Source: Apium graveolens
Taxonomy: Eukaryota > Streptophyta > Magnoliopsida > Apiales > Apiaceae
Assembly (NCBI RefSeq): GCF_009905375.1
Contig: NC_133657.1
Location: 40,791,853 to 40,855,852 of the forward strand
Length of the DNA: 64,000 nucleotides
Direction: 5' to 3'
Under the pieces are notes generated by a model. The model did no database searches and had not been told where the DNA came from. It worked only from the letters and a program-made list of their open reading frames with translations. Within the stretch, counting starts at the first letter, position 1. Each line of letters begins with the position of its first letter. This document shows, piece after piece, positions 22,170 through 32,246 of this stretch. The translations under genes and the position numbers were made by a program.

Positions 22170-25100
22170 TGTTACGATCGGCATTTTATGTAATATTATT
22201 TGTGGATTGGGTATAATATTAAAGTCAAATGAAAATATATTCAATGATTGTACGCTAGTGTGAGTGAAAGTTTCTGCATTATAAATTTGCTTTGTGTAGT
22301 ATATGATTTTTCAAAGCAAGAGTTTATTTAATTTCTTTATTTTTGATTTATAAGGAATATTCTAAGCTTTGGAAAAAATTTCTTTTAAAAGGTATTTTGT
22401 TCACAAATTTTGAAAATGATTTTATAAAGTCTCTAAAAATCCAAGTTATTTTATGATATAAATTATATAATTTTTGAACTTATATTTTATTTTATAAAAA
22501 TAAATCATTATAAATTTTAGTTGTCATATTTATCAAATTACATAAGAGACCATGCATGCAAATCACCCTTCTATTCTCTCAAAGGGTAAACAAGACTTTT
22601 CCAACCCCACTAACTCATTTGATTATTACCAAATTACTACCTTAGCCTTGCATGCAAAATGGCCTAACTTTAACCAAGGGACATTTTTGTAAGTTCTCAC
22701 TTCCACTCATCATTTGTAAACCAAATAGCATAAAACGAAGATATCAAAGTGGAAGAAGTCATTCTCATTCCACACTCCAACACACCACAAATTTCTCTCC
22801 TTTTCCCCCTCCCACCTTGCTCTCGGCCGAAGGCCAATTCCCCACCCCCCTTCCATTTTTCAATTCATTCTTCATCTTCCCAAGTGTAAATCTTTTACCT
22901 ACATTCATCTTATATACTTTCCAAGTGTTTTGTGACTTGGAAGTTGAAGTTCCATGGATGCATGTGTAGTTCTTATGTGATTTCCAAAGAGAAACTCTTG
23001 ATTCTTGTGAATTCAAGAGCTCTCTATGAGATATATTATGTATATGTGCTAACTAAGTGTTTTATGGAGATATCATGCTTTAAAATCCTTTGCATGCTAC
23101 TGAAATTTCATTATATATTTAAGTTTAGCCATGATGTTAGTTTTAAGACATTAAAATGATGATCAACCATGTTTTTCATGCTACTCTTTTCGAAATCATG
23201 TAGTTATGTTTAAAAATCTATAAATTCGAAATATATGTGCTTAAAATAGATTGTTTTCATGATAAATTTCTTATTAATACTTAAAAGAAGTTATATTTCA
23301 TGATTATTAAGGATGAGTATTAGGTGCAAGTCGATTTTGCAAGCATTTAAAACTTTATACCTAGCCGAAATCTTGTTATGTGCTTTCCATGAGTTGCATG
23401 TTATATATTTGGTTGCATGTTATTGTTTTTGGGCATGGATGATCTCACCCAAGTTTATTTTGAGAATAAGGGAGTTAGTTCAGTAGATTACCATGTATAA
23501 GTCTTGGTTTAAGTATTGAGTTGTTGTTAGTTGAGTTTGTCAAGTCAAAACCTTGGAAAATGAGAGTTATAGTTTCTGCAGAAAAATCAGTATAGCACCC
23601 TGAGGTTTAGAGTGAGTTTTGACCATGTCATTGGTGTGCACTTTGAGGCCCAAGCTACCAGAAGTTAGTATTGGGAGTATATAAAAGTTTTTAGGAGTTG
23701 TTTGGAGGTTTGCATGTCATTTGATTAGGTGCACAAGTAGAATCACAAAATCTGTCCAGCAGGGGACAGTTTTGTTGCAACTTAGAAATAGGGAGATTTG
23801 ACCATGTCATGTGTAGGCCCTCATTAGGCCCAATTGGGCCTTAGAGGGTATGTCAGAGAAGTTTTTCCAACCATAGTTCATAGGATATGAGCTAGAACCA
23901 TGTGTCATAAGTTAATTCAAGTCAGGGCATTTTCTGCCCAGAAAAGCAGGGGAACCTTGGACTTTTAGCTTAGGCCCAAGAAGGCCCAAGCCAGCCTCTT
24001 GAGCCACATCAAGTTTGTGAGATGCCCTTAGGTTAGGAGAGTCTTGTGTAAAAGTTTTGAAGGAAAACTTGTAGTTTAAGAGTGTCTAATGTACTCAAGA
24101 AACCATAGTTGTCATTCTGAAATTTGCACCAGTAAGCACTATCACTTATCACATAGTTTTAGAACACTTAGAAGTGAGTATTAGGTCGACAACCATAGTT
24201 GTAAGATAGTATAAGGTCAGTAGAGCAAAAGGCACAAGTGAGGGTCAATAGGTTTTGGATAATTTAGGAAAGGCACATCGAGTTAGGAAGCCAAAATTAG
24301 AAGACCTTGTCTAGTTTAGCGACCAAGTGACTTAAGTGGTGAGTCGAGATCATCCAAGCCTAGTGTTGCATTATGGTATATATGGTGTTATTTGGTGTTA
24401 ATATATGATATGTGAATATGTGGCTATGTGTGTGCAATTGTAATTTAAAAGTGAATATAAATTAAGTGCATATAGGCCTAAGTGCCATCCGTGTTTAATT
24501 TCGAGTGGTAAATAGGTTAAGTTGGTGAGAATATATTATAATGAGGATTATTATTATTTATGTAGGATCTCGAGACGAGGGAAAACTTGCCATAAAAGTC
24601 GAGTGAAGCTCCAGTTGTTGCTCCTACCAGTCAGACCAGACCAGCCTATCTCAAGGCAAGTGATTCAACCTGACTTTCGTATTCACTGCTAATAGTTCAT
24701 ACATTGTTGCAACTATCCTGAGTCATTTTGATATATTTAAATCAAGCGTATCTTATGTTTATCTTTGAATCGTATAAAAATGCCATGAACCCTCAAGTAC
24801 TTATTGCAAGTAGATCAAAAGTCATACCATGCTAGTATACCAAAGTAATGGTGATGCCATGATAAAATAGAGATTTGTTATAATACTTTATTGATCCTTT
24901 TGATTATCATGCTATTGATTCCTGAGAAATCTTGATATTGCACTCTGATGCTTTGATTCAACTCTTGAAATAACCTCGATAGAAACTTTATCTTGATACC
25001 TAAAAGCCAATCATTTCTTAAATTCATTCATGATTGTTTGATAACCCTATCCTTACCCTAAAGCTTGATACCCTGTTATATCTTGAGCTGATGATCACTT

Positions 25101-26075
25101 TCTTTATATTTTAACACCTCTATCCTATTTGGAACCAGTGATGCTTATCTTCTTGATGTTCTAATACCTATACCTTGTCTACAACCATTGCTTTAAGCCT
25201 AGTTTGGCATTACTCTTTCATATTATCCAATAGCCTTGCTCAATTTCCTTGTCAAAGTTCTTGTTTATGGAAACCTCTCAATTACCCTAATATAGTAAAG
25301 TCTAGTGGATCATGCCCCTGAGATTTAGTGTCATATTTCCAGTGTTTCGAGTTGATCTATATTCCCTTAATAAAAATGTTTACTGTTAAAAGAGATTTTG
25401 TTACAATTCGGCATCAGCTTTTGAAATAAATAAAATGTGGGTTTTCAGTCCCAAAGGGGGATAAATGTTTTCTTTGAACGGTGGATCTGGACTGAGACGC
25501 GAGTCCTTTCCACACTTATATTAGGCTTAAAAGTTGCCTAGGGATTCCCATTAATGTTTTAGAACCCAGCGAGGTTCGGGATTACTTCGCGGCTGATCAC
25601 CGACTGTAATCCGTAGCGTCATAAAATGATTTTGATTAAGACATGATTTTAAAATTGTTTTGATGCAAGCAAAATGATGCCATCTCTCATAGTCTTATCT
25701 CTCGTTATCATTAGTTATGTCTTTCCATTATCATTCTTAAAATTATATCTCAATTTATGTTTTGTGTCATACTGTTAGCACTTGTTGAGCATTTGGCTCA
25801 CTTCTTGCTTTACCCTGATATTACAGCTAGCAGCTATGGTTAGATTCAAGCAGACTGCCCGTAAGACTTGTGATGCTGATGCTTATGTTCGAGCGCAGGT
25901 AGAATAAGTAATAATAGTTGTGTGAGGACTCTGTATTTGTAATCAGATGTAATAGTTGGTAGTGTTGGGCTGTTCCAAACCCTAAACTGTAAGATCTTGG
26001 AGTTGGTTGTGTATTCTTCATTTAAAATATTATAATAGCTATATTTATTTTGCTATTTAAGTTGGGGGTTTGACA
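22170..26075 (+). repeat. Solo LTR D (Ty3/gypsy, chromovirus-like), 3.9 kb
   Basis: 3,906 bp starting TGTTACGATCGG and ending GGGGGTTTGACA, bounded by CATGC duplications, with no gag or pol. Its 5' third is related to the chromovirus LTR at 61831: both contain CCAACCCCACTAACT, CCTTGCATGC, AGGGACATTT and CTCTCGGCCGAAG in the same order (22595-22830 here; about 62420-62620 there). It therefore derives from a Tekay/Del-like subfamily and was left by LTR-LTR recombination. Nothing else is recognisable in it; short open frames inside are not coding. Confidence 0.9.
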
Positions 26076-26080
26076 CATGC
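26076..26080. other. Right target-site duplication of solo LTR D
   Basis: CATGC, matching 22165-22169. Confidence 0.93.
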
Positions 26081-26874
26081 CCTCTGTGGTACATGAGGAA
26101 TTCAAGGTGGATCCATTCAAGAACTTTCATGGTGAACCTATCATTCCAAAGGATGAGCCAATAGACTGGGATAGTTTACCAATTCCTGAGTTAAACATTC
26201 CTCTATTCAAGAAGCCAAAGAAAATAAAGATTAGAGCAATCAAGAAAGTGAAGCCTTCAACTCTCAGATCCAAGTCCCTAACCAAAGCTCTACCCAAAGT
26301 CAACAAGGGAGATATCATGTACATCTGTGATATCAAAGAATTCTATGACCTAAACCTCTACCTGGATGAACTGGAAGAAGTTAGAGGGATTGATGCTTAC
26401 AGAAATCTACCTGAAAGGCTAGTATTCAGGTATAAGGGAGGAAAAGAGATCACATGGCCACTTCACAGGATTCTTCAAGAAAGCCAATATGTACTCATAA
26501 AGGTCTATTCATCCTTCAAGAAGAACTTTGGATTTAATATGACTACTAGAAGACTAGTTTTAAAGAAGATTGAAGAACTGAGGAGTATTAGAGATAAAGA
26601 TGCACTCCCAAAAACTTTAACTATTCCTTACACAGGGAGTAGAGTACATCTAAGGCCCTATTGACTGATGGAATTCATGGATGATAAGGGAGTTAGAAGA
26701 TTCTTCAGATTAGAGGACCAGTTGAGTATTTCTAGCAATGAAACCCTATTGGAAATGCAAAGAATGCTAGATCTCTCAAAAGCTGATGAACTTGAATTCC
26801 GCAGACAATTCCATAATCAGATAGAAAAAAATAACAGGAAGCTTGGGAAGAAATCCAGAAAATCAAGAAAATAA
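26076..26874 (+). pseudogene. Element A ORF3, C-terminal domain
   Basis: The continuation of ORF3 after solo LTR D, in the same frame. About 70 residues are basic and Pro-rich (LFKKPKKIKIRAIKKVK), possibly nucleic-acid binding. A globular part follows with MYICDIKEFYDLNLYLDELE, AYRNLPERLVFRYKGGKEI and LILKVYSS-like hydrophobic strands, similar in pattern to the C-terminal part of ORF3-B. A TGA at 26662-26664 interrupts it. A last 68 codons (26668-26874) end in a Lys/Arg-rich tail, KLGKKSRKSRK. No known enzyme motif. Confidence 0.72.
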
Positions 26875-27066
26875 AATTATCTGCTCAGACTAGAGGAGCG
26901 CCTTGATAATGATTGTGAGCAAATCTTTGTACACTTTATCTTGTTCAATTTTCAGTAAATATTGCAGCACTTATTAATTTTATCTACTACTTTTCAATCT
27001 GTATTCTTAAGGTGTTTTGTTATCATCAAGTTTCTCTTAATTTATGGCTACAATTCTAGTAGGCAT

Positions 27067-27080
27067 AAATTGGGGGAGAT
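27067..27080 (+). other. Polypurine tract of element A
   Basis: AAATTGGGGGAGAT directly before the LTR start TGTTGGGAATATG, the typical Sirevirus tract. The 190 bp between ORF3 and this site are AT-rich 3' untranslated sequence. Confidence 0.93.
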
Positions 27081-27409
27081 TGTTGGGAATATGTTGTGAA
27101 CTTGATGATTAGATTAACAAAACATTTTAGTAGATTCAACTTAGTGGATTTTGTAGCACTCGACGGATGTTCAATTATAGTCCCGACGGATGAACATTAT
27201 AGTCCCGACGGATGACTAATTGACATTCATCGAGTGAGTAACTTATGTAATAAATAAGTTTTGTAGCACATTTCTATAAACAACTTTGTGCAAATTCTGT
27301 TGAATAGATGAGTCATGTTGACTACTAGTGGATATACATAATAGGTTGATTAATTGTAAATAAGTGATGTCTTATAATTCTGTATAAGTGAAATAGAGTT
27401 AAGTGACAA

Positions 27410-27549
27410 TAGCTATCTGACGGATGATCAACAAAGCTATCCGACGGATGATCAACAAAGCTATCCGACGGATGATCAACAAAGCTACCCGACGGATGAT
27501 CAACAAAGCTGCCCGACGGATGATTTACAAGACTTCTGACGGATGATCA
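27410..27549 (+). repeat. 24-bp minisatellite in LTR-A U3
   Basis: Five clear copies plus one diverged copy of a 24-bp unit containing ATCCGACGGATGATCAAC. Each unit centres on ATCCGACGGAT, an 11-base near-palindrome with 5-bp arms. Copies differ at one or two bases (ATCTG, ATCCG, ACCCG, GCCCG). It lies 226 bp upstream of the TATA box. Confidence 0.93.
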
Positions 27550-27774
27550 AATTCAAATATCTGTTGACAGTGACAACACAGTCATATGCGTCGGGTGTTT
27601 TCAAAAGGAATGTGGCAGCCTGTTAAGCAGGAAATTGAGAACAAAGAAGCATTACCATTTCCATGCAATTATGAAGATATTCAAAGATGCTGGAATAGAG
27701 TAGTGAAGCAGCATGGAATTAGACTAGTATATTTTGTTTTATTATCTTGTCTTATTATCATGTGAACTTGGTGA

Positions 27775-27782
27775 TATATAAG
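27775..27782 (+). promoter_or_regulatory. LTR TATA box, element A
   Basis: TATATAAG, about 695 bp into the LTR, downstream of the minisatellite. A likely core promoter for the genomic RNA. Confidence 0.7.
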
Positions 27783-27950
27783 CCAAGTGTAGCTAGTAGA
27801 ATAATTAACAAAGCAAACACATTTTCAAAGAGAGATAGATAAAGCTGTACTTGTTAAGAATCTCTCTGTAGTTTGATTGTTCAACTTGTAAAGCAGCTGT
27901 GAGCCATTTTAGCTTCACAGAGTTCTATTTGATATATATATATATATATA

Positions 27951-27978
27951 TCTGGTGGATACTTTTAAATCCACCAGA
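27951..27978 (+). other. Perfect hairpin in the transcribed part of LTR-A
   Basis: TCTGGTGGAT and ATCCACCAGA form a 10-bp perfect stem around an 8-base loop, directly after an AT repeat and about 170 bp past the TATA box. It may be an RNA structure in R/U5. Confidence 0.75.
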
Positions 27979-28107
27979 AAGTTTTAAAAGCATTTTTTTT
28001 ATTACTTTCAGATTTTATCAAGTAAGAACAGTTTTTAATTTTGAAAAAGTTCCCAAAATTACATTCAACCCCCCCTGTAATTCTTGTTGTATTTTTCGGG
28101 ACTAACA

Positions 28108-28112
28108 GGGAG
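28108..28112. other. Right target-site duplication of element A
   Basis: GGGAG after the LTR end. It is also part of the chromovirus integrase codons that follow (GGGAGCACATTACA reads as EHIT with the usual W/R before it). The partner lies left of the window. Confidence 0.75.
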
Positions 28113-28379
28113 CACATTACAATTGATTTTATAGTTGGATTAAAAAGGACAAAATCTAATCATGACACTATTTGGGTAATAATTGATCGATTAACTAAGT
28201 CGGCTCATTTTCTACCGATCAACGAGAGATTCTCAATGGACAAGCTGATTCATATGTATCTTAAGGAAATTGTTACTCGCCATGGAGTTCCAGTATCTAT
28301 TATGTCGGATAGAGACCCTCATTTCAACTCCAGATTTTGGAAGCAATTCCAAGAACATTTGGAAACTCGACTCAAGATG

Positions 28380-28384
28380 AGCAC
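28380..28384. other. Left target-site duplication of the Athila array
   Basis: AGCAC, matching 61364-61368. Joining the flanks gives a continuous chromovirus integrase frame (KMST then AYHPQTDG). Confidence 0.95.
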
Positions 28385-29418
28385 TGTTAGGGCTAAACAC
28401 GAGCTAATATTTCAAGCAAGTATACGTGTTCGCAAGTGATATAGAATCTTTTCTAGTTCAATCCCAAAGAGACTGGTGTTGGTTAACTATGTAATTTATG
28501 CACCTATGCACTGATGATATGGTTATTATCCAATGCTAAGATGATAACAATTTTGGGTTGTTTATACTATGAATTAAACTAATGATTATAACTAAGAGAG
28601 TAAAGATTGTTGTATATGATATGAGACAAACATGGGATTTTAACTTCATTAAATACTTCATTCAATAGCCTTATTATTCTTAACCTTAGCATGTAATGGT
28701 GATGACACTAATCAGATAACATGGAACTCCTAATCGACAAGTTTCGTTGCACGAATAACATACTACCAGACATCCACAAAAGAGATAGAAGTTGAATAGA
28801 CACCAATTATATCGAGACCCTATATGTCTATAGATATTGACAACATAATGGTTTAAAGCACAAGTTATCTATCATGATTACACAGGGTAATTAAGATGGG
28901 TAAAATTACCTACGAATCAAGCATAACAATAACACATGAACCTATGCTAGCATGGCAAGTTCTAAATCCTTAAATTCACTGTCACTTCATTAAGAATTAA
29001 CACGCTATCTTACAAGTTCGCGACTCTTATAAGCCGAATAAGCACAACCAATACTAGGTTATCATATAATCACCACACACTAAGGCATACAAACAATTTA
29101 ACTAAAGAAATCCATAAATAAATCCGCTAGAACCCCACGATAATGATTAGCCCATAATCGGACTCATCATCAACGGGGGTTCCAATGAAAGCATGGTATA
29201 ATAAACGTAGTCTTTATAACGAATTAACAAAACCAAGTACGGAATAAGAGTAAAGGTTCATAAATAAGAAAACTAGTATCCAAGTTACAACTTAGAATAA
29301 AGATTCACAAATAAAAATAAGATATTCTTCGTCTTCGTTGAATCCGTGGCAAAACGGTATTCTTACGGCTATCCTTGCGCTCTGGTACGTCTCTCTCTTG
29401 AAAACGTCCTTATTTGAA

Positions 29419-29426
29419 TATATATA
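29419..29426 (-). promoter_or_regulatory. LTR TATA box, Athila copy 1
   Basis: TATATATA on the minus strand (context GCTGCTATATATATTC), 64 bp downstream of the GC-rich motif array. The same box occurs in LTR2 (about 43817-43824) and LTR3 (about 58202-58209). Confidence 0.65.
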
Positions 29427-29489
29427 GCAGCCCTAAACAATTTGGAAATCTCCCCACTTAGAATCGAATTAGAATCAGGATTCTTTATT

Positions 29490-29590
29490 TCCGCACCGGC
29501 GTGGCCGCGCGCTATCACTGTGCGGGCGTGCTGCCTTTCTGGAATCCGGCGCGGCCGCGCGCTATCAAAGTGCGGGTGCGCCGTCCTTCT
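29490..29590 (-). repeat. GC-rich palindromic motif array in Athila LTR1 U3
   Basis: Two units of a CCGGCGCGGCCGCGCGCTATCA ... TGCGGGTGCGCCGTCC type (core CGGCGCGGCCGCGCGC, a long palindrome) stand out in AT-rich DNA. Equivalent arrays lie in LTR2 (43890-43985), LTR3 (58277-58372), the LTR4 remnant (61077-61120) and before ORF3 (32530-32692; 46928-47090). Confidence 0.9.
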
Positions 29591-29833
29591 GGGAAAAACT
29601 CATATTTCTTCTTCGTCTTGCTGCTTTGAGTTGGCTTTCCATGAGCTTTTATTCAAACACCACCTGGACACCAAATTAGCACCAAAATAATGCTAATTCA
29701 TCTGATTACCTAGATAATGCCTGAAATGCAAAAAACACTAGAAAATACATTAAAACACTTAACAACTTGAGTACAAATGCATCAATTCAAAGCTTATTAG
29801 AGCATAATAAATTGTCATAAATGCCACTCAACA

Positions 29834-31031
29834 TATTCCTAACTTGAATCGATGCTTGTCCTCAATCATAAACAGACTCAAATAACAAGAATAAAAATGC
29901 ATGAATGCAACTATATAAATGCAACGATCCCAATAGAATAACTCAACCACTCAACAAGCAACATATCAACAAATGCAGTTACTCGCATAAAGATCAATCA
30001 AATCATACAAATCAACTTACAAACTAGAGACGTGCGTGTGTGCAGATGCTTACAGATATACTATCGCAATTAGATCAATAATCATGACTCACCACTCATC
30101 AAGGAAATCACAAGGTTATAAATAAAATAAAAATCTAGACTCAAAATAACTTATAACACTTCAATTCTTATATTGGAGTTTTATACAGATTCATGCTTTT
30201 ATTCAAACAACACAACACATATATGCTTATTTGACCGTGCAATGAGTGAGGTCCACCAAAGACTTATACAATAGTACCCATGTAGCGAGCGTTAGGTTAG
30301 CGGATCCCAAACTATAAAAGCCTTAGGTCACTAGGCACAAAGTCCCCTAAGAACTTAATAACTCGAGTACTAAAGAGCCCACTCGTGATCAATTATACAT
30401 AACACTTTATTCTTTTTTCTCTTTTTTTTCTTTTTTTTCAATTTTTGAACGAGTGTGTTTCGCTCCATCTCGTTCAATCCTAGACTACTCATATAAATAT
30501 GAGCCGTCTACTAGCCATTTGACACCTAGCCACAACAACTAGCAATGAAATCCAATTTTTCCCCAATTTCTAAAAATCCATGTTATTTATTATTAAGAGA
30601 ATATCCTAAATTTTAAATATAAACAAGCGATTAAACATCGACAAACAAACAAACCATGATCATGATCTAGTACTTAAGAAAAATATAAGACTTAGTGAAA
30701 TACAATTATCTCTAGCATATAAATCAACTTAATATGACTTAACATCTCTAAACACGACATTAATACACTAACATCAATATCACAAGTCAACTGGAAAAAT
30801 TATCTAAGGGATCATTTTATAATGCAAATGCATGAACTATATGAACAAACTAACATAAAAACTACCAAAAATAAAAAAAATACATGGAAAAATATGCAAA
30901 CTAAATGAACTAAAACTATCATGAATATGAAACTATATGAGACTCACACAAACTATTCCTTCAACTACTACCCCCAAACTTAAAATGTTCACTATCCTCA
31001 GAGAAGGTAATAGTAAGGAATTCAGGCATAC
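29834..31031 (-). other. Athila copy 1, 3' non-coding region
   Basis: 1.2 kb between ORF3 and the 3' LTR. The end beside the LTR reads, on the minus strand, GATTCAAGTTAGGAATA before TGTTGAGTGG, a weak polypurine tract. A better purine run, AAGTTTGGGGGTAGTAG (about 30981-30965), lies near ORF3. A T-rich tract spans 30410-30440. No coding sequence seen. Confidence 0.7.
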
Positions 31032-32246
31032 CTAATCAGAATCAGGCTCCTCACCCTCAACAGGTGGAGTGTCACGTGTGTCCGGAGGTGGATACACGGA
31101 ATCCTCACCAAAAATTGGCCACTGGATATCAACACCGGTGGCTCTAAAAGCTGTCCCCAATACTTGGGTGAGATCTCGTGTGAACCTGCTATGGATGTCA
31201 TGCATCACATCCATCCTCCTCTTCAGATGCCTGTACTGTATCATGCTCAAACCAGCTCCTATATCAGCTCCTTCCTCCTCCTCATATGCCTGCTGCAATG
31301 GTCTACCCTCATCTCCTAACTGAGATCTCCATGCAGTCCTGCTTTCCTGAGTAGCACCAGCAGCTGGCCTCCACCAGGTAGGTGGTCAAAAGAATACCTA
31401 AGCCCATTTAGATCGGGCTTGCCTCCATCCCATTCCTGCATCGTAGCAAAAGATGTGTTGTCGATAGGAGCACTCGGAAGCTGCAACTGCTCATGTGCGG
31501 GCCAATGAACACCAACTTCCACGCACAGCTTCGTCACCACGGACGCATACGGAATAGACCCCGTAGTACTCCCCGCAAGAACTTCAGAATCCCCTGATAG
31601 ATAACCATCCCCAAATCTATATAATCACCCTGAAGAATCCCCATAACAGCCGTGCACGCTCCACATTAATCTCATGCACATGCGAAGATGGCATAATGTT
31701 AGCACATACAAAAGCATTCCATGCACGGGCAAACATGTTCATGCTGAAAGCCGGGAATGTAGAATACTCGGTCGTGCCCCTCTTGATCTTCCAGTGAGTA
31801 TCGGGCTGGCACAAAGTAGCAACAATAAGATCCAGATCAAAGTCCTCTGGAGTCTTATCAAATCAGGTGCCCTGCCCGGGCTTCCTCGCGGGCTGCTCAA
31901 TCGCAATCCCGATAGCCTCTGCACTATACTCCACCGTTCTCCCTTGAACTACCATGAAGCCATTCTTCACAGCCTTGGCATTCGCATAGAAATCACGAAC
32001 AACACTCATGGGCACAGCAGCGGGGGCCTCGCAATTAGGAACCCAGCCCATCTCAAGAATCATCTCCAACAGCTGACCAACCTTCCCTGATGACAAAAAG
32101 CCTCGCTCCTTGATGATTGGCTTTGAAAGAAGCCTAGTATACTCCGCTTCAGCCTCGGGAGTAGAGAACCTCGGCCTTACACCATCCACACTTGAAGAAT
32201 CGATGGTGCTGCTGCTGACTTGTGTTCTTTGTCTATTGGGTGCCAT
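31032..32246 (-). pseudogene. Athila ORF3, copy 1
   Basis: A post-pol gene starting at 32246 (MAPNRQRTQVSS), the position of the Athila env-like gene. The N-terminal 127 codons (to 31863) contain VVRDFYANAKAV, then FMVVQGRTVEYSAEAIGIAI. A TGA at 31863 interrupts them where Trp is likely. The frame continues to 31617 (HWKIKRGTTEYSTFP, ARAWNAFVCANIMP), then one-base losses shift it (open parts 31540-31316 and 31298-31032). The last part has a coiled-coil-like RHLKRRMDVMHDIHSR and an acidic, Pro-rich tail. It resembles the putative plant transposon protein family; no signal or membrane segment is visible. Confidence 0.8.

Larger units (their letters stand above)
12142..28107 (+). mobile_element. 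Sirevirus-type Ty1/copia element A (5' end outside window)
   Basis: A plus-strand copia element with gag, pol, ORF3, polypurine tract and a 1,027-bp 3' LTR. It is interrupted by element B at its gag start and by solo LTR D in ORF3. Its 3' LTR ends at 28107, followed by GGGAG and the chromovirus integrase reading on. The 5' LTR should lie left of B, beyond the window. It resembles B in layout but is clearly a different family, with diverged proteins and LTRs. Confidence 0.93.
27081..28107 (+). repeat. 3' LTR of element A
   Basis: 1,027 bp, TGTTGGGAATATG ... GGGACTAACA. U3 contains CATCCGTCGG-type words (27159-27230), a 24-bp minisatellite (27410-27549) and a TATA box (27775-27782). The transcribed part has an AT run (27931-27950), a perfect hairpin (27951-27978) and TTCAACCCCCCC near 28065, as in Sirevirus U5. 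Confidence 0.95.
28108..28384 (+). pseudogene. Chromovirus C integrase, upstream fragment
   Basis: A gypsy integrase core fragment: [20 protein letters not shown], then [34 protein letters not shown] and FWKQFQEHL. It carries two catalytic Asp residues (ITIDF and SDRDP). The frame is cut at 28384 by the Athila array, and the continuation AYHPQTDG lies at 61369. Wording is typical of Tekay/Del chromoviruses. Upstream pol and gag are beyond the window on the far side of elements A and B. Confidence 0.9.
28385..29833 (-). repeat. Athila LTR1
   Basis: 1,449 bp, plus-strand TGTTAGGGCTAAACACG ... GCCACTCAACA. The first 165 bp differ from LTR2 at about 19 sites and the rest by 1-9% in patches, while LTR2 and LTR3 are nearly identical. 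A TATA box lies on the minus strand at 29426-29419, with the GC-rich motif array 29490-29590 upstream of it. Confidence 0.95.

Noticed and set aside
22652..23159. Short open frames in solo LTR D as a host gene
   Set aside because: Low-complexity, inside a bounded LTR, with no recognisable domain.
27410..27549. Regular 24-bp repeats resembling a CRISPR array
   Set aside because: Units are directly adjacent with no unique spacers, lie in an LTR, and the DNA is plant nuclear.
29442..29690. A plus-strand open frame in Athila LTR1 containing Ala/Arg-rich sequence
   Set aside because: It arises from the GC-rich motif array read through; no start context, no homology, and the other LTRs break it differently.
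31674..32090. A 138-codon plus-strand open frame
   Set aside because: Shadow of Athila ORF3 on the opposite strand.
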